Assembly: GCA_020744425.1 (NCBI GenBank)
Contig: JAGMUV010000002.1
Span: forward strand, 3,888,501 to 3,952,500
Direction: 5' to 3'
Length of the DNA: 64,000 nt
Source: Dactylonectria macrodidyma
Lineage: Eukaryota > Ascomycota > Sordariomycetes > Hypocreales > Nectriaceae
The notes beneath the pieces are model-generated. The model saw only the letters and a program-made list of their open reading frames with translations, was not told where the DNA came from and did not search any database. The position numbers and the translations under genes were made by a program. This document shows, one piece after another, positions 54,291 through 64,000 of the stretch; the stretch's first letter is position 1, and every line of letters starts with the position of its first letter.

Positions 54291-56441
54291 TTGGGAAAGC
54301 GAGAATCACTATGGGCGGCGGTCCTGCCCGAGAGTTGGAGTTGAGGTTGCGGCACTACTTCTAGCGTAGTATCCCGTGGATCGCCGTGGATGGACGTGTG
54401 GTGAGACGGTGATGGTTGACTTGAAGCGCATCATGATGCCATCGTGGAACGAGCGTTCGCAGGATCCAGGTGGGGTCGGATGAAGTGTCATGTGATACGG
54501 GCAGCACCGAAAGAGCCCCAGGTTGCAGTTGTGGTGCCCCGCGGCAAAGTCGCCTTCAGGTACTGCATGTTCTGTACATTGGAATCTCCTAGGTAGGTAG
54601 GTACCTAGAATGGGTGCGGATTCAGCGTGGATGTGTCAACTAGGACGCTTTGAATAGGCCTGGGCTGGGAGCCAGGAGCTTGAGTGGAGCTGAGCTTAAC
54701 CCTGAGTGGCTAGGGCAGGCCTCCTTGGCTCCAAATTTGGGTCGCAATCAAAGTACCGAAACTCGGTTGTGCATCGAGATCCAGCGTCGAACGGTGCGGA
54801 GTAGTGATGTACGAGGTTCCTGTACTCCTGTACTTCTGAATTGGGACTGCTGCTGCTTGCATTCAGGTTGGAGAAGGCATTGGGCAGACCTGGAAGCGCA
54901 AGCGCAAGCAGCCGACGTGAGACGTGGCTGCGTACCTGGGCCTTCATGATATGGGCCTACATGGGACGCCGTTGTAACGTGACGGATGGAAAGGCAACTA
55001 CAATTGCAGGCAGCCGCAGCAGGCGGAGATGCTCAATGCCTTTTGGGGGATTTTGGAGTGCCTCGGCGAAGGCGACGGGCACCGACAATGCACAATGCAC
55101 CAATGCAAGGAGTACATGTTAGTAGAACAAATTGCGAAGCGAAGGGTTCTCTGTAACCTGACGCTGACGCGTGACTGACATGAGGGCAAGCTCCTCACAC
55201 CTCGCACCAACAAGCTGGAGGTGGACTGCATTTTCCAGTTTCCTACGCGTATACCGTATTAGGTCCATTGACTGATCAGGGCTGTCTTGTGATCTTATGG
55301 AGTTGGACTTCTGTCCGCTGTCAGTCGACGCTGCGTCATTGCCTCCTCGTTGGAGACTAGCAGCGACTTGACTCCCTGTTCGTGTGCCCTGTCCTCGTCT
55401 ATCCACAATGGGCGTAGCTGCCTCTGCTCTGCAGTTTTCGGATGATCGCCTTGGTGCCCTACCGCGTAGCACTGGAGGTGCCCTGCTTGCCCCGTCTTCT
55501 ATTTTCTTGCGTGCTCGCGTGGGCTTGGGGTGGCGGCCGCAGCGAGGGCGATTGTTCCAGGATCTCTCAAGAGTTAGTGCGTCCTGGTGCTGGGACTTGG
55601 TGGTGCTGGTTGATCGACTACTGGTTGGAACTAAGACTGGCTTTGTGATGGTTCAGGATGGGAAAGATGGAGAGGGCACGGCACTGGCATTGGGATGGTT
55701 GCACAATGAGGGCAACGACAAGTGGTACCCTCGGTGCGACCAAGAGTGACACAGGGTTACGGCGCGTTGTCAGGGCAAGGCCAGGTATCAGGCCGGGGAG
55801 TTCCAAGTTGCTACTCGCCGAGTGCTCAGGTACTTACGGCCACCCCGTTGCGCCACCTGACAGACGAGTACCTGGCCTAGCTGGGGTTGTCTCAACTGGA
55901 CCAACCAGGCGCGGCAGGGCGCGGTGAGATGCGGCTGGGGTGCCCAGACCTGCCTGCCCTGTGCGGCCCTCAATGCAAATGTACAGTACCTGTGAGTAGG
56001 CGATTGATTCACACGAGTGCGCCTTCTGTGGGCGATCTGCTTGCGGCGTCCCCACTGGCCGTGCCCGCTGGCAGGTATCTGTGATGGGTACTGGCTGCTG
56101 GCTGTCTCGCCTGAGCCGACGCGGTCGGCCGTACCAAGGGGCTTGGGGCTTGGGGCGTCACCAGCCGCTAAAGCAAAACCTTCTACCTGAACACTTTCGT
56201 CTACTTCTGGGGAAAACCTCGTGCCTCTTTCTCCTCCCTTTACCTAGCACCATCCAACTCTCCTCCATCACCCGGCCTCCCCTTCATCGACGCCCCATCT
56301 GTCGATCCCCCATTCGATTCGGTTTCTGTCGACTATTTCCTCCCTCCTGCCTGTTGCTCCCGCAGAGGACAGCTGACGGGCCGCTGTTTTCTTCCCTTCT
56401 CCTCGAGCACAGCTCTCGCAACTTCCACACTCAAATCCCCC
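54291..56441. other. Divergent promoter region, 2.2 kb
   Basis: Shared upstream region of the 53085 gene (-) and DEF1 (+). It has a TAGG/GGTACC palindromic patch at 54591-54609 and, near the DEF1 start (56200-56430), long C/T-rich tracts. Frames at 54.6-55.9 kb are short and G/C-rich on both strands, with no domain or splicing support. A long DEF1 leader is plausible. Confidence 0.55.
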
Positions 56442-59400
56442 ATGTCCGACGCGACCTCACGGGCATCCGCCTCGCGCGGCAGAGGCTCTGGCCGCGGTGG
56501 CAGAGGCGGTTTCGCCGGTCGAGGCGGCCGCAGAACCAATGGCGACAAGCTTGACCACAAGGCCGATGAGTCCCTCGGTGCATTCGACGACGAAGGCGGC
56601 GACTTTGGTGAGCTCCGAAAGCAATACGGTGACAAGACGTCGGTAATTCGCGAGATGTTCCCCGACTGGTCCGAGGCCGATGTCCTCTTTGCTCTCCAGG
56701 AGACCAACGGCGACGAGAATGAAGCTGTTACCCGCATCGCCGAGGGTATGTGTGGCCTTTTCCCCCTGCGCAACATACCGCAAGCTGCCACGCTGTTTTG
56801 CTGCTAGATGCCATATGGCAGGCAGAGGCAGATGTCATGTCAAATGCACACACACTGCACACGACACACCACCTAGCTAGCTGCGTGTGCACAACCTGCT
56901 TGTTGGCTATCCTGCGACGTGCTTCACTCGCTAACGTGTATTTCTCCTAGGTTCAATCTCTCAATGGGGTGAAGTTTCCAAGCCCAAGAAGGCGTCCCGC
57001 GCGAAGGCCAAGGACCAGAGTCTTGCGCCCTCGAGCACCGATGCATCATCTACGGGCTCCCGAGCCGCCCGTGGCGGCCGAGCCGTCTCAGAGGGAGGCC
57101 GCGGCCGCGGCCGGGCCACAGAGCGAGGAGGACGCAGCACTCGAGGACGACCTGCCCAGGCTCCCCCTACTAATGGCGCCCGGAGCAAGGAGAACCAGCC
57201 ATTGTCTGTCCCTACAGAGGAGTCATCTGCCTGGGGTAATGGAAAGCCCATTGTTGATGCCACCGAGGAAAAGGAGGTAGTTGCTGAGTCGCCCGCTCCC
57301 ATCGCTGCCACCGAGTCTCCCAAACCCGCCGCCGCTCCCCCGGTCAAGACTTGGGCTAGTATGCTCCGTCAGTCGGCTGTTCCCAAGGCTCCCCCCCCCA
57401 AGCCGAAGGAGGCCCCTCTACCCAAGGCTGCTCCCGAACCCATTGAACCTGAACCCACCACCGAACCAGTTGAGCCCGAAACCGAACCTGAGCCTGTCGC
57501 CGCCGAGCCCGAGACAGAACGTACCCCCGTCGCCGAACCCGCTCCCCCTGTTGAGACGGTCGTGATCGAACCCGAAGTCGCCCTTCCACCCTCAAAGGAC
57601 GAACTTACCGAAACAAATCTGGAACAGGTTATTGACGATTCCCAGCCACCACCCACCGGTACCGCTGCAAGCACCGCTGCTGACTCTTGGGATCCTCGAC
57701 AGAACCCCATTAGCCTCACTGCTACTCCTGTCTCTGCTGCTCAGCAGCAACATCTCGCCCCACGATCTCCGGCCAGCGGCTTCGCCACATCTGCGGCTAA
57801 GGCCACCGCAGAGCGAACCAATCGAACCCCTAGCCATCACCACCACCAGCGGCGAGTACTTGACCAGGAGGAGGCCGTGCGCATGCCCGGCAACCGAGAA
57901 GTTGACAGAGCCGCCGTCCAATTTGGTGCTTTCAACCTGAATGACGGCGAGGAGGACATCGATGGAGACCGCGAGGAGCCTGAGACTCGAGCTCAACCCC
58001 CGGCTGACTCTCCTGTCGCCCACCCTCGCACCTCGCTCCCCCCCGCTGCCCAAGCCCCCGTTCCCGAGGCCTTTGCTCAAAAGCCCGCTACTACCTCCGT
58101 CCCTCCGATCGCGGCTCCTGCTGGTACATCTACACACTTCCACAAAGCTCCGAGTGGTTTCGCTAACGATCCTGCAGCTCCCGCGACCTCTGTCTCCCAG
58201 GCACCTATCCCAACTCAACCTGCTGTCCCTAACCCCCAGCAGTATGGTCGTTTCGGTCAGACCGGCGCGCAGGACGCCGCCGCAGTTCCCCAGAAACCCC
58301 TGGACCCCTTCGCGCAACAGAACACACCTTCGCAGCCTCCCTACGATAACTTCTCTGCCCAGACCTCTCAGCCCCAGCAGCCTGGTGGCGCCTTTAGCTC
58401 AGCCCCTAGCGACTATGCCTCTTACTACACCGCAAACCAACCCGACAGAAACCCCTACGGCTACTACGGCCAGCAGTATGCCCAGCAGGGAGCTCAGGGA
58501 CAACAGGACGCTGCGGCTCCGTCCCAGCGACCTTTCGGTGCTTATGGGGCTTCTCAGGCAGATAACCTCAGCCAGTACCCTCAGAGCGGCGCTCTGCACA
58601 ACCAACCTCGATTCGGTGGAAACGCGAACGATGCCCAGAACAGCGGCGCCAGCACTCCCAACCCCACCGCCCAAGCCCAGGCTCAGACTCAGCCGCCGGC
58701 TCAGCAGCCTACCCAGCAGGCTCAGCAGCAAGCTCAGCAGCCAGCCCAGGGATCGCAGCCTCAGTCTCACGGTCAACAATATCCTGGCTATAACCACCCC
58801 TACTACAGTAACCCCTACTACCACCAATACTACTCCGGATATGGTCAGGGTAACTTTGGCCCATACGGAAAGGGCGGCGCTATGTACGGACAGTCGTACG
58901 GCGTTCCACCCAACGCACCTTACGATCACACATCGTCTCCTGCTGCATTTGCTCAGTCCTCTCTCCATAGGGAGAGCGGTCTTGGCTCTGGCCTCGGCGA
59001 CTATGGTCGTGCCGCTACTAGCCAGGCTGCCAGTCAGCCTGGACTTGGGGGTAGCACCTTCGGCAGCGTCCATGACAGCTTTGCCCGTGGCGCTTCCTCC
59101 TTCCAGTCTCAGGGCCAGTCGTTCAACAGCCAGGCTCAACCCGGCGCCGGTGCTGCGGCCGACGAACTGAAGCCGTTCGGCGAATCCAAAACTTCGTCTG
59201 GCCCTTCGCCTTCCATTGGTGGTGCTCGACCCGGCTCGGCCACCAACAATGCTCCTACGGCCCAGAGCGGTCTTCCCCCGCCCCAGAACTCCCAGATGGG
59301 TGCTTACGGCGGATACCCCAGCCATCTCCAAGGCCACAACCTCCACGGCAGCAATGCTTATGGTATGGGCGGTAACGCAGGCGCTAGCCAGCACGGTAAC

Positions 59401-59523
59401 AGCCCCTATGCATCGTATGGCCAGGGTTTCGGCGGCAGCGGCGGCGGCTACTACGGCGGCAATCAGCAACAGCAGCAGCAGCAGCAGCAGCAGCGAGGAG
59501 GCTGGGGAGGCAACTACCATTAA
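56442..59523 (+). CDS. DEF1: DEF1-like RNA polymerase II degradation factor
   Basis: Two exons, 56442..56745 and 56951..59523, give 958 aa; the 205-nt intron (GTATGT..CCTAG) splits a Gly codon. An RGG-rich start (SRGRGSGRGGRGG) leads to a CUE domain at about residues 55-102 (TSVIREMFPDWSEADVLFAL). Then follow a second RGG patch, a Lys/Pro/Glu-rich region with KTWASMLRQSAVP, and a very long Gln/Pro/Ala/Tyr-rich tail with YGQ/YGG repeats and a terminal (Q)10 tract. This is the layout of yeast Def1, which binds ubiquitylated partners through CUE and recruits the elongin-cullin ligase to stalled Pol II. In yeast, proteasomal trimming of the Q-rich tail lets the N-terminal part enter the nucleus. 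Low-complexity sequence gives long spurious frames on both strands here (up to 409 aa). Confidence 0.9.
59464..59493 (+). repeat. CAG microsatellite, polyQ in DEF1
   Basis: Ten glutamine codons in a row (nine CAG and one CAA) just before the C-terminal RGGWGGNYH. Length is expected to vary between strains. Confidence 0.9.
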
Positions 59524-60934
59524 TATGTGGTAGCGCCAGGGGCAAAGGTAGGCGGCGAGGCCGTAACCGCCCCATGGGTGTTGGCTGGTGGCTTGATGAT
59601 CCAGAGGACCCAGGAGATGCGCACAATGCGAGGACTGGGACTCGGCTCATTATGACCATGCGGCTAAGAAGATGAAGAGATTGCGAGACACGGGAGGGAA
59701 CATAATAAGCACTTCGGATGCGTTACGGTTCGCACAGAACCGCGGTCATTTCTTCTCTCTCCTCAATGTGTCTACGTGTACGATTGTTTCTTTTTTCGAG
59801 AATCACCTAAAAAAGAATCAGGGTGGCATTGGCGATGAAAAAGAAGAAGAGCAGTCAGTCAGTGACAGTCATGGCTTTTTCATCTTGTCTTTTTTGCCGG
59901 ACCGACGGGATTGCGCGTTGTTCCCACGCGTTGCTTGCTTGATTTTGGTCGTTTTTCGGGGGGGTTGCAACGGCGGGAATTGTTAATTGGAGGGCACTTG
60001 CGGGCAGGCATGGGGAGTGAACGTGTTCCTTTGCGGCATTGTATTCTTTGGGAGAAGGCAGGACGAGGAACGAAGGATGAAGGGATGAGGATGGACAGGA
60101 CCGGGTGAATTGGCAGGATAGGGATTCGCCAGGCAGGTTACAAACGAAACGGATTGAGATTGAGCAGCCTTACTGAGGGCTCGACATCCAATGAATGAAA
60201 AAAATTGGAGAGGAAAAGATGGTGTTTATGAACATGGGGACGTGAATGAAGGTTATGTTGAGGTTGCAACATATCTCATCCACTACTAGTCTACGAGATG
60301 ACCACTGATATCTCCGAGCATGGCCGGGGGCCGGATATTTGCAGATTTAGAAATCTTGCCCGGCGCGTCGACTAGTTTCGGAAGCTGAACCCGGCTGTTG
60401 TGAACTTGTGAGACCCTCCCCCAACTCGATCCATGTTACGAGTAGCCTACTTTGCGTAAGTATGTGCGTGCCCAAATTCCCATGACAGGTTCACCGAGCC
60501 TACTTAGCTATCATCTAGCATGCATAAGATGGCATTCCGCACATCGGAGCCCCGCCGTACTCTAGGCGTCAGACGCTCGTTGGTCTGTTTCGTCCATCAG
60601 CATTTTTTTTGGAGAGTCCAGAGATTTCGCCATCTCACATCGCCAAGTTCGTGGCCCCACCAACCCATCCACCCCCATCGAAAAAGCTGACCAGTTCGGT
60701 TCATCTTGCATTATTTCCGCTGCCCCCCCTCCCCCAGGATCTTAGCCCTTGTCGTGATTGTTGGTGTACAGTACTGCAGTATATATATCATGCCGGGGCC
60801 CCTCGATACTTCTTCCGGACCGCTCCCTTGCAGGATGATGTGTAGAAAAGAACACAAGTGACGGCCCTACCTAGGGTTCTTGCACCCATTCGCCGTCTTC
60901 GCCTTGGCTGAGTGACTGCTTGCTTGCCTCAGCC
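59524..60934. other. Intergenic, 1.4 kb, no gene seen
   Basis: 3' flank of DEF1 and promoter of the MFS gene. Homopolymer patches occur (T at 60603-60610; C-rich 60722-60737). No further gene is supported. Confidence 0.55.
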
Positions 60935-62962
60935 ATGGCTCCTGGAGAGAAACCCGAGGCCGCACCCGCCTCCTCGGAGACTGTGGTTTCTACTGTTGAC
61001 TCTATCAATTGTGTTCCTGCTGGTGGGCGGAATGAGAAGCCGATGGCGGACGTGGGTTCATCCGTGCCTGCCGCGGCAGTTGACTCGGACCTGGAAAAGA
61101 CTATCGTTATTCCGACGTCGAATCGGAACTCAAGCAACAACCTCAACTCTAACAACGGCTCCGATGGAGGCGACGGCGACGGCGCGGACTCAATCGAATC
61201 CAAGGACGAGCTCAGTCTCTCCAAAGGCCAATGCATTGCCCTAGTGGCGACTGTTACCGGCGCCTCGTTTTTGAATGTGAGTGCACGCCCAGTGCTTGAG
61301 CTGAGCTCTTGCGTCCCCGGCCCCATGTCCGAACAGCCTTTAACAACCTCCATCCCAAGACCCTCGCCAGCCAGAGCGTCGTCATCATTCTGCCACACAT
61401 TGGTCGCGACCTTGACATCCCCGACACTCGGCAGCAGTGGATCGTGTCGTCATACGTCCTGGCGTTTGGTTGCTTCCTGCTCCTCTGGGGCCGCATCGCC
61501 GACATCTACGGCAAGCGCCTCATCTTCATCCTCGGTTCCATCTGGGTCACAATTTGCTGTGTCGTGAACCCGTTCTTGCCTTCCGAGATTCCTTTCGATT
61601 TGTTCCGCGGCCTGCACGGTCTTGTGAGTTTCCCTGTCCGACTTCTTCGACGACTTTTATACAGGGTTTTGTAGGCTGACTATAGGATTGTTAGGGGGCT
61701 GCTGCGAATGTTCCTACGGCCATTGGGATCCTAGGCACCACATTCCCGCCTGGAAAGGCCAAGAATTATGCTTTTAGTGCGTACGGTGAGTGTATTTCCT
61801 GCCAATACTGTGAGCCTGTCACGGTCTAACTCGCCATCCAGCCGCCGGTGCCCCCTTGGGCAGTGTCTTTGGCAACTTCGTCTCCGGCCTCATAGCCGAA
61901 TGGGCCAGTTGGAAATGGGTGTTTGGCGCCCTCGCCATCATGGCCGGAATGATATCCGTCGCCGGCATCATATTCATCCCCGTCCCACTAACGCCTCCGG
62001 TGGACCGTGGAAGCTTGCGATCCAAGACTGCTGCAGTTGACTGGATCGGCGCTACTCTCATCACCGTCGGCCTGTTGGCCCTCATGTTCGCCCTGACCGA
62101 GGGCAACGTCGTCGGCTGGACCACGCCTTGGGTGCTCGTTCTTATCGTCGTGTCCTTTGTCATTATCATCGCCTTCGGATTTTGGCAGCACTATCTCGAG
62201 ACCAAGACAACGCGCCCACCCCTTGTCAAGGTCTCCGTCTTCCGCAATTGGCGCTTCACGGCTGTTATGGTTATCATGGGCCTCTTCTTTGGCTCATTCA
62301 ACAACTTCCTCATCTACGCCACATACTACTTCCAGGACTATCAGGGCTTGTCCCCCCTACAAACCATGTTGCGGTTTATCCCGACCGGAGTCGGCGGCTT
62401 CATCATCGCATTCATCGTTGCCCACCTTCTGCACCGTGTTCCCACCTTCTTCATCCTAGCTAGTGGCCATGCTTGTGTGTGCATCGCGATCTTGCTCTAT
62501 GTCGTTCCGATCCCACCCACCACGTCCTACTTTGCGTGGGGCTTACCAGCTATGATCCTGTCCGTAGCTGGCGCCGACACCGCGTGGCCGTGCTTGACGC
62601 TCTTTACATCGCGCGCACTGCCGCAGGAGGACCAAGCCGTAGGCGGTGCTCTCATAAATGCCTCGGGCATGTTTGGCCGTGCTATTGCCCTGGCCATTGC
62701 CACGGCGGTACAGACTTCGACCATGGCTTCTGCACGAGGCGTCAACATCCAGAATGTCGGGCCCGTGGAGCCCTGGGACGAGCCGTCGCTCAAGGGTCTG
62801 CGCGCCGCCAGCTGGGCGAACTTTGTCATCGCGCTGCTCGCTTTGATCCTGGTGGTGTTGACATTCCGAAGCATGGAGATTATCGGCAAGAAGCCTGATC
62901 GTCCTGAGCGGCCAGACGGCATGATGAGCGGCGATACGGGGGATGATCTAGAGAGGCGGTAA
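60935..62962 (+). CDS. MFS multidrug transporter, DHA2-like
   Basis: Four exons (60935..61276, 61360..61623, 61695..61785, 61842..62962) give 605 aa, with all phases consistent. Exon 2 begins after an AAG acceptor that joins ASFLN to TLASQSVVIILPHIGRDLDI, the standard first-helix block. Later blocks are RQQWIVSSYVLAFGCFLLLW, GRIADIYGKRLIFILGS (the loop 2-3 motif), then NVPTAIGILGTTFPPGKAKN, GAPLGSVFGNFVSGLIAEWA and WKWVFGALAIMAGM. About fourteen hydrophobic segments fit the DHA2 family of H+ antiporters. The N-terminal 95 residues are hydrophilic and Ser/Asn-rich, longer than usual. Plasma or vacuolar membrane; substrate not predictable. No biosynthetic cluster genes lie next to it in this window, so a general efflux role is as likely as a dedicated one. 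Confidence 0.93.
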
Positions 62963-63395
62963 TTGACCATCGAATAGGTAGAGACAAAAGGAGGGGGAAA
63001 ATGGCGTTAGAGACAGGGTGGGATTATAGAGGTTTTGGGTAGTATGAGACATGGCAATCCCTGAAACATTGTCAACTGGTCATGATCAGTTTGTTTTGAA
63101 TCTATTGGACACATGCTGGATATTCCCGAGAACACGACCATATTTAGCTCCTTCTTCGACCTCCCCCCCCGTCGTTCTTTGCATGTCGTCGGACCTGATT
63201 TGCACCGGGCCCGGCTGATCGCCTGACACCAACCCCGGGCCGGCCGTGCGTTGTCCCGAGAAGTGGGCACATTCCGATGCGAACTCGTCCGTCATTCGAC
63301 CGAACTTCCAACTTCATATATCGACTTCTCCAGCCTTGAAACCCGATTTCCTGCAATCAGGATTCCTATCCATTTTAGGTACATACATCAGAATC
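62963..63395. other. Intergenic gap
   Basis: 3' flank of the MFS gene and promoter of the oxidoreductase. Short overlapping frames only. Confidence 0.6.
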
Positions 63396-64000
63396 ATGGT
63401 ACGCGAGACAGATATCGTTCTCCTCGGCGCAACGGGGTACACCGGCCGACTGTGCGCTGCGTATATGGCCAAGGCCCTCCCCGAGACTGTCACTTGGGCT
63501 CTTGCGGGTCGAAGCAAGGCCAAGCTTGAGATTGTTGCCAGGGAACTCGAGTACGGAGAAGCAGGGAAATGTATGTCGTGCCACCAAGACTGAAACCTGC
63601 CGAGTGACGTCGCTGCTCGTATGCAATCGCTAACAACTCGCTACCAAAAGGCAAGCTCCACGCTCTCAACCTCGCCTCGGACGACGCCATTGCAGAACTC
63701 GCCAAGTCTACGCGGGTCATTGTCAATGTCATCGGGCCGTATGCATCGACGTGCGGGACTTCGGTGATCAAGGCGTGTGCCGAAAACGGAACTGATTACG
63801 TTGACTGGTAAGTTCCCCTCCTGTCTTTCGCCCTTTTTATGTATGCACAGCAGCTCATGGTGCAACCAACAGCAGTGGTGAAATGCCCTGGCTGCAGGAG
63901 ATGATTGACCAGTATGACGAGGTCGCGCAAGCCTCTGGTGCAAAGGTACCGAGTCGACTTCATCCATTCATGGCCAGACTGGCTTAACCATCTAGATCAT
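63396..64000 (+). CDS. Saccharopine dehydrogenase-like oxidoreductase, 3' truncated by window end
   Basis: Exons 63396..63570, 63651..63807 and 63873..63945 and the start of a fourth at 63996 are seen; the rest lies outside. The translated part has MVRETDIVLLGATGYTGRLC (a Rossmann GxxGxxG-type loop), WALAGRSKAKLEIV, then STRVIVNVIGPYASTCGTSV, the block ACAENGTDYVDCSGEMPWLQ, and QASGAKI. These are the N-terminal signatures of the SCCPDH/trans-acting enoyl-reductase-like branch of the saccharopine dehydrogenase family, not of the true lysine-pathway enzymes. Introns have GTATGT, GTAAGT and GTACCG donors and short lengths (80, 65 and 50 nt). The start at 63396 is preferred because the Rossmann strand follows at once. 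Substrate unknown; membrane-lipid or polyketide-lipid links are known only in mycobacteria. Confidence 0.88.

Noticed and set aside
57592..58317. 241-aa minus-strand frame opposite DEF1
   Set aside because: Same compositional shadow effect; no motif.
57941..59170. 409-aa plus-strand frame inside DEF1
   Set aside because: Out of phase with the CUE/polyQ protein, composed of Pro/Leu/Ser/Thr/Arg-rich repeats caused by the Q/P/A coding bias.
58399..59520. 373-aa minus-strand frame opposite DEF1
   Set aside because: Leu/Val/Ser-rich translation of CAG/GCN repeats on the other strand; no start context or domain.
60935..64000. Secondary-metabolite cluster suggested by MFS transporter beside an oxidoreductase
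   Set aside because: No core synthase, tailoring set or pathway regulator in the window; the neighbours are DEF1 and intergenic DNA. The sequence beyond 64000 is not visible.

Overview
The window is nuclear DNA from a filamentous ascomycete, most likely a sordariomycete and probably Hypocreales. The lineage call is inference from gene content: a HET-domain protein, a CFEM protein, a Zn(II)2Cys6 factor, a GPI-anchored Cu-only SOD and an FLC/TRP channel. Most introns are short (47-163 nt), with GTRNGT-type donors and CTRAC-type branch sites, and intergenic DNA is moderately long. No gene order resembles an operon or a secondary-metabolite cluster. No rRNA, tRNA, CRISPR or intact transposon was seen.

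Layout. 0-15 kb: a TPR-like conserved protein (-), a molybdenum-cofactor-sulfurase-like PLP protein (-, five exons), a Cu-only superoxide dismutase with GPI signal (-), a tiny V-ATPase subunit f gene (+, three exons), a HET protein (-) and a DUF4291 protein (-). 15-27 kb: the VPS9/CUE Rab5-type GEF (+, five exons), a GC-rich intronless RNA ligase of the Deinococcus DRB0094/Rnl5 type (+), an FLC/TRP-like membrane protein (-), a gene-poor stretch, and ribulose-phosphate 3-epimerase (-, four exons). 27-46 kb: a large C2H2 zinc-finger protein (-), about 4 kb of intergenic DNA holding an inverted-repeat element and a CACGTG pair, a DUF202 membrane protein (+) with a 9-nt first exon, a Zn(II)2Cys6 factor (-), then about 8 kb with no intact gene but fragments of what looks like a decayed membrane-protein gene. 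46-64 kb: PP2A methylesterase PPE1 (+), a CFEM GPI protein (+), the prolyl hydroxylase TPA1/OFD1 (+), a conserved fungal protein (-), a DEF1-like CUE/polyQ protein (+), an MFS drug transporter (+) and a saccharopine-dehydrogenase-like oxidoreductase cut by the window end (+).

Most genes are independent housekeeping or surface functions. Four act at endosome, vacuole or other membrane compartments (VPS9, V-ATPase f, FLC/TRP, DUF202), but nothing shows they are co-regulated. The least ordinary content is the bacterial-type RNA ligase, the DUF4291 gene about 4 kb before it, the 257-bp terminal-inverted-repeat element, and the broken gene at 42.8-46.0 kb. Exon boundaries below were derived by hand from splice motifs and reading-frame continuity; each joined CDS is in frame.
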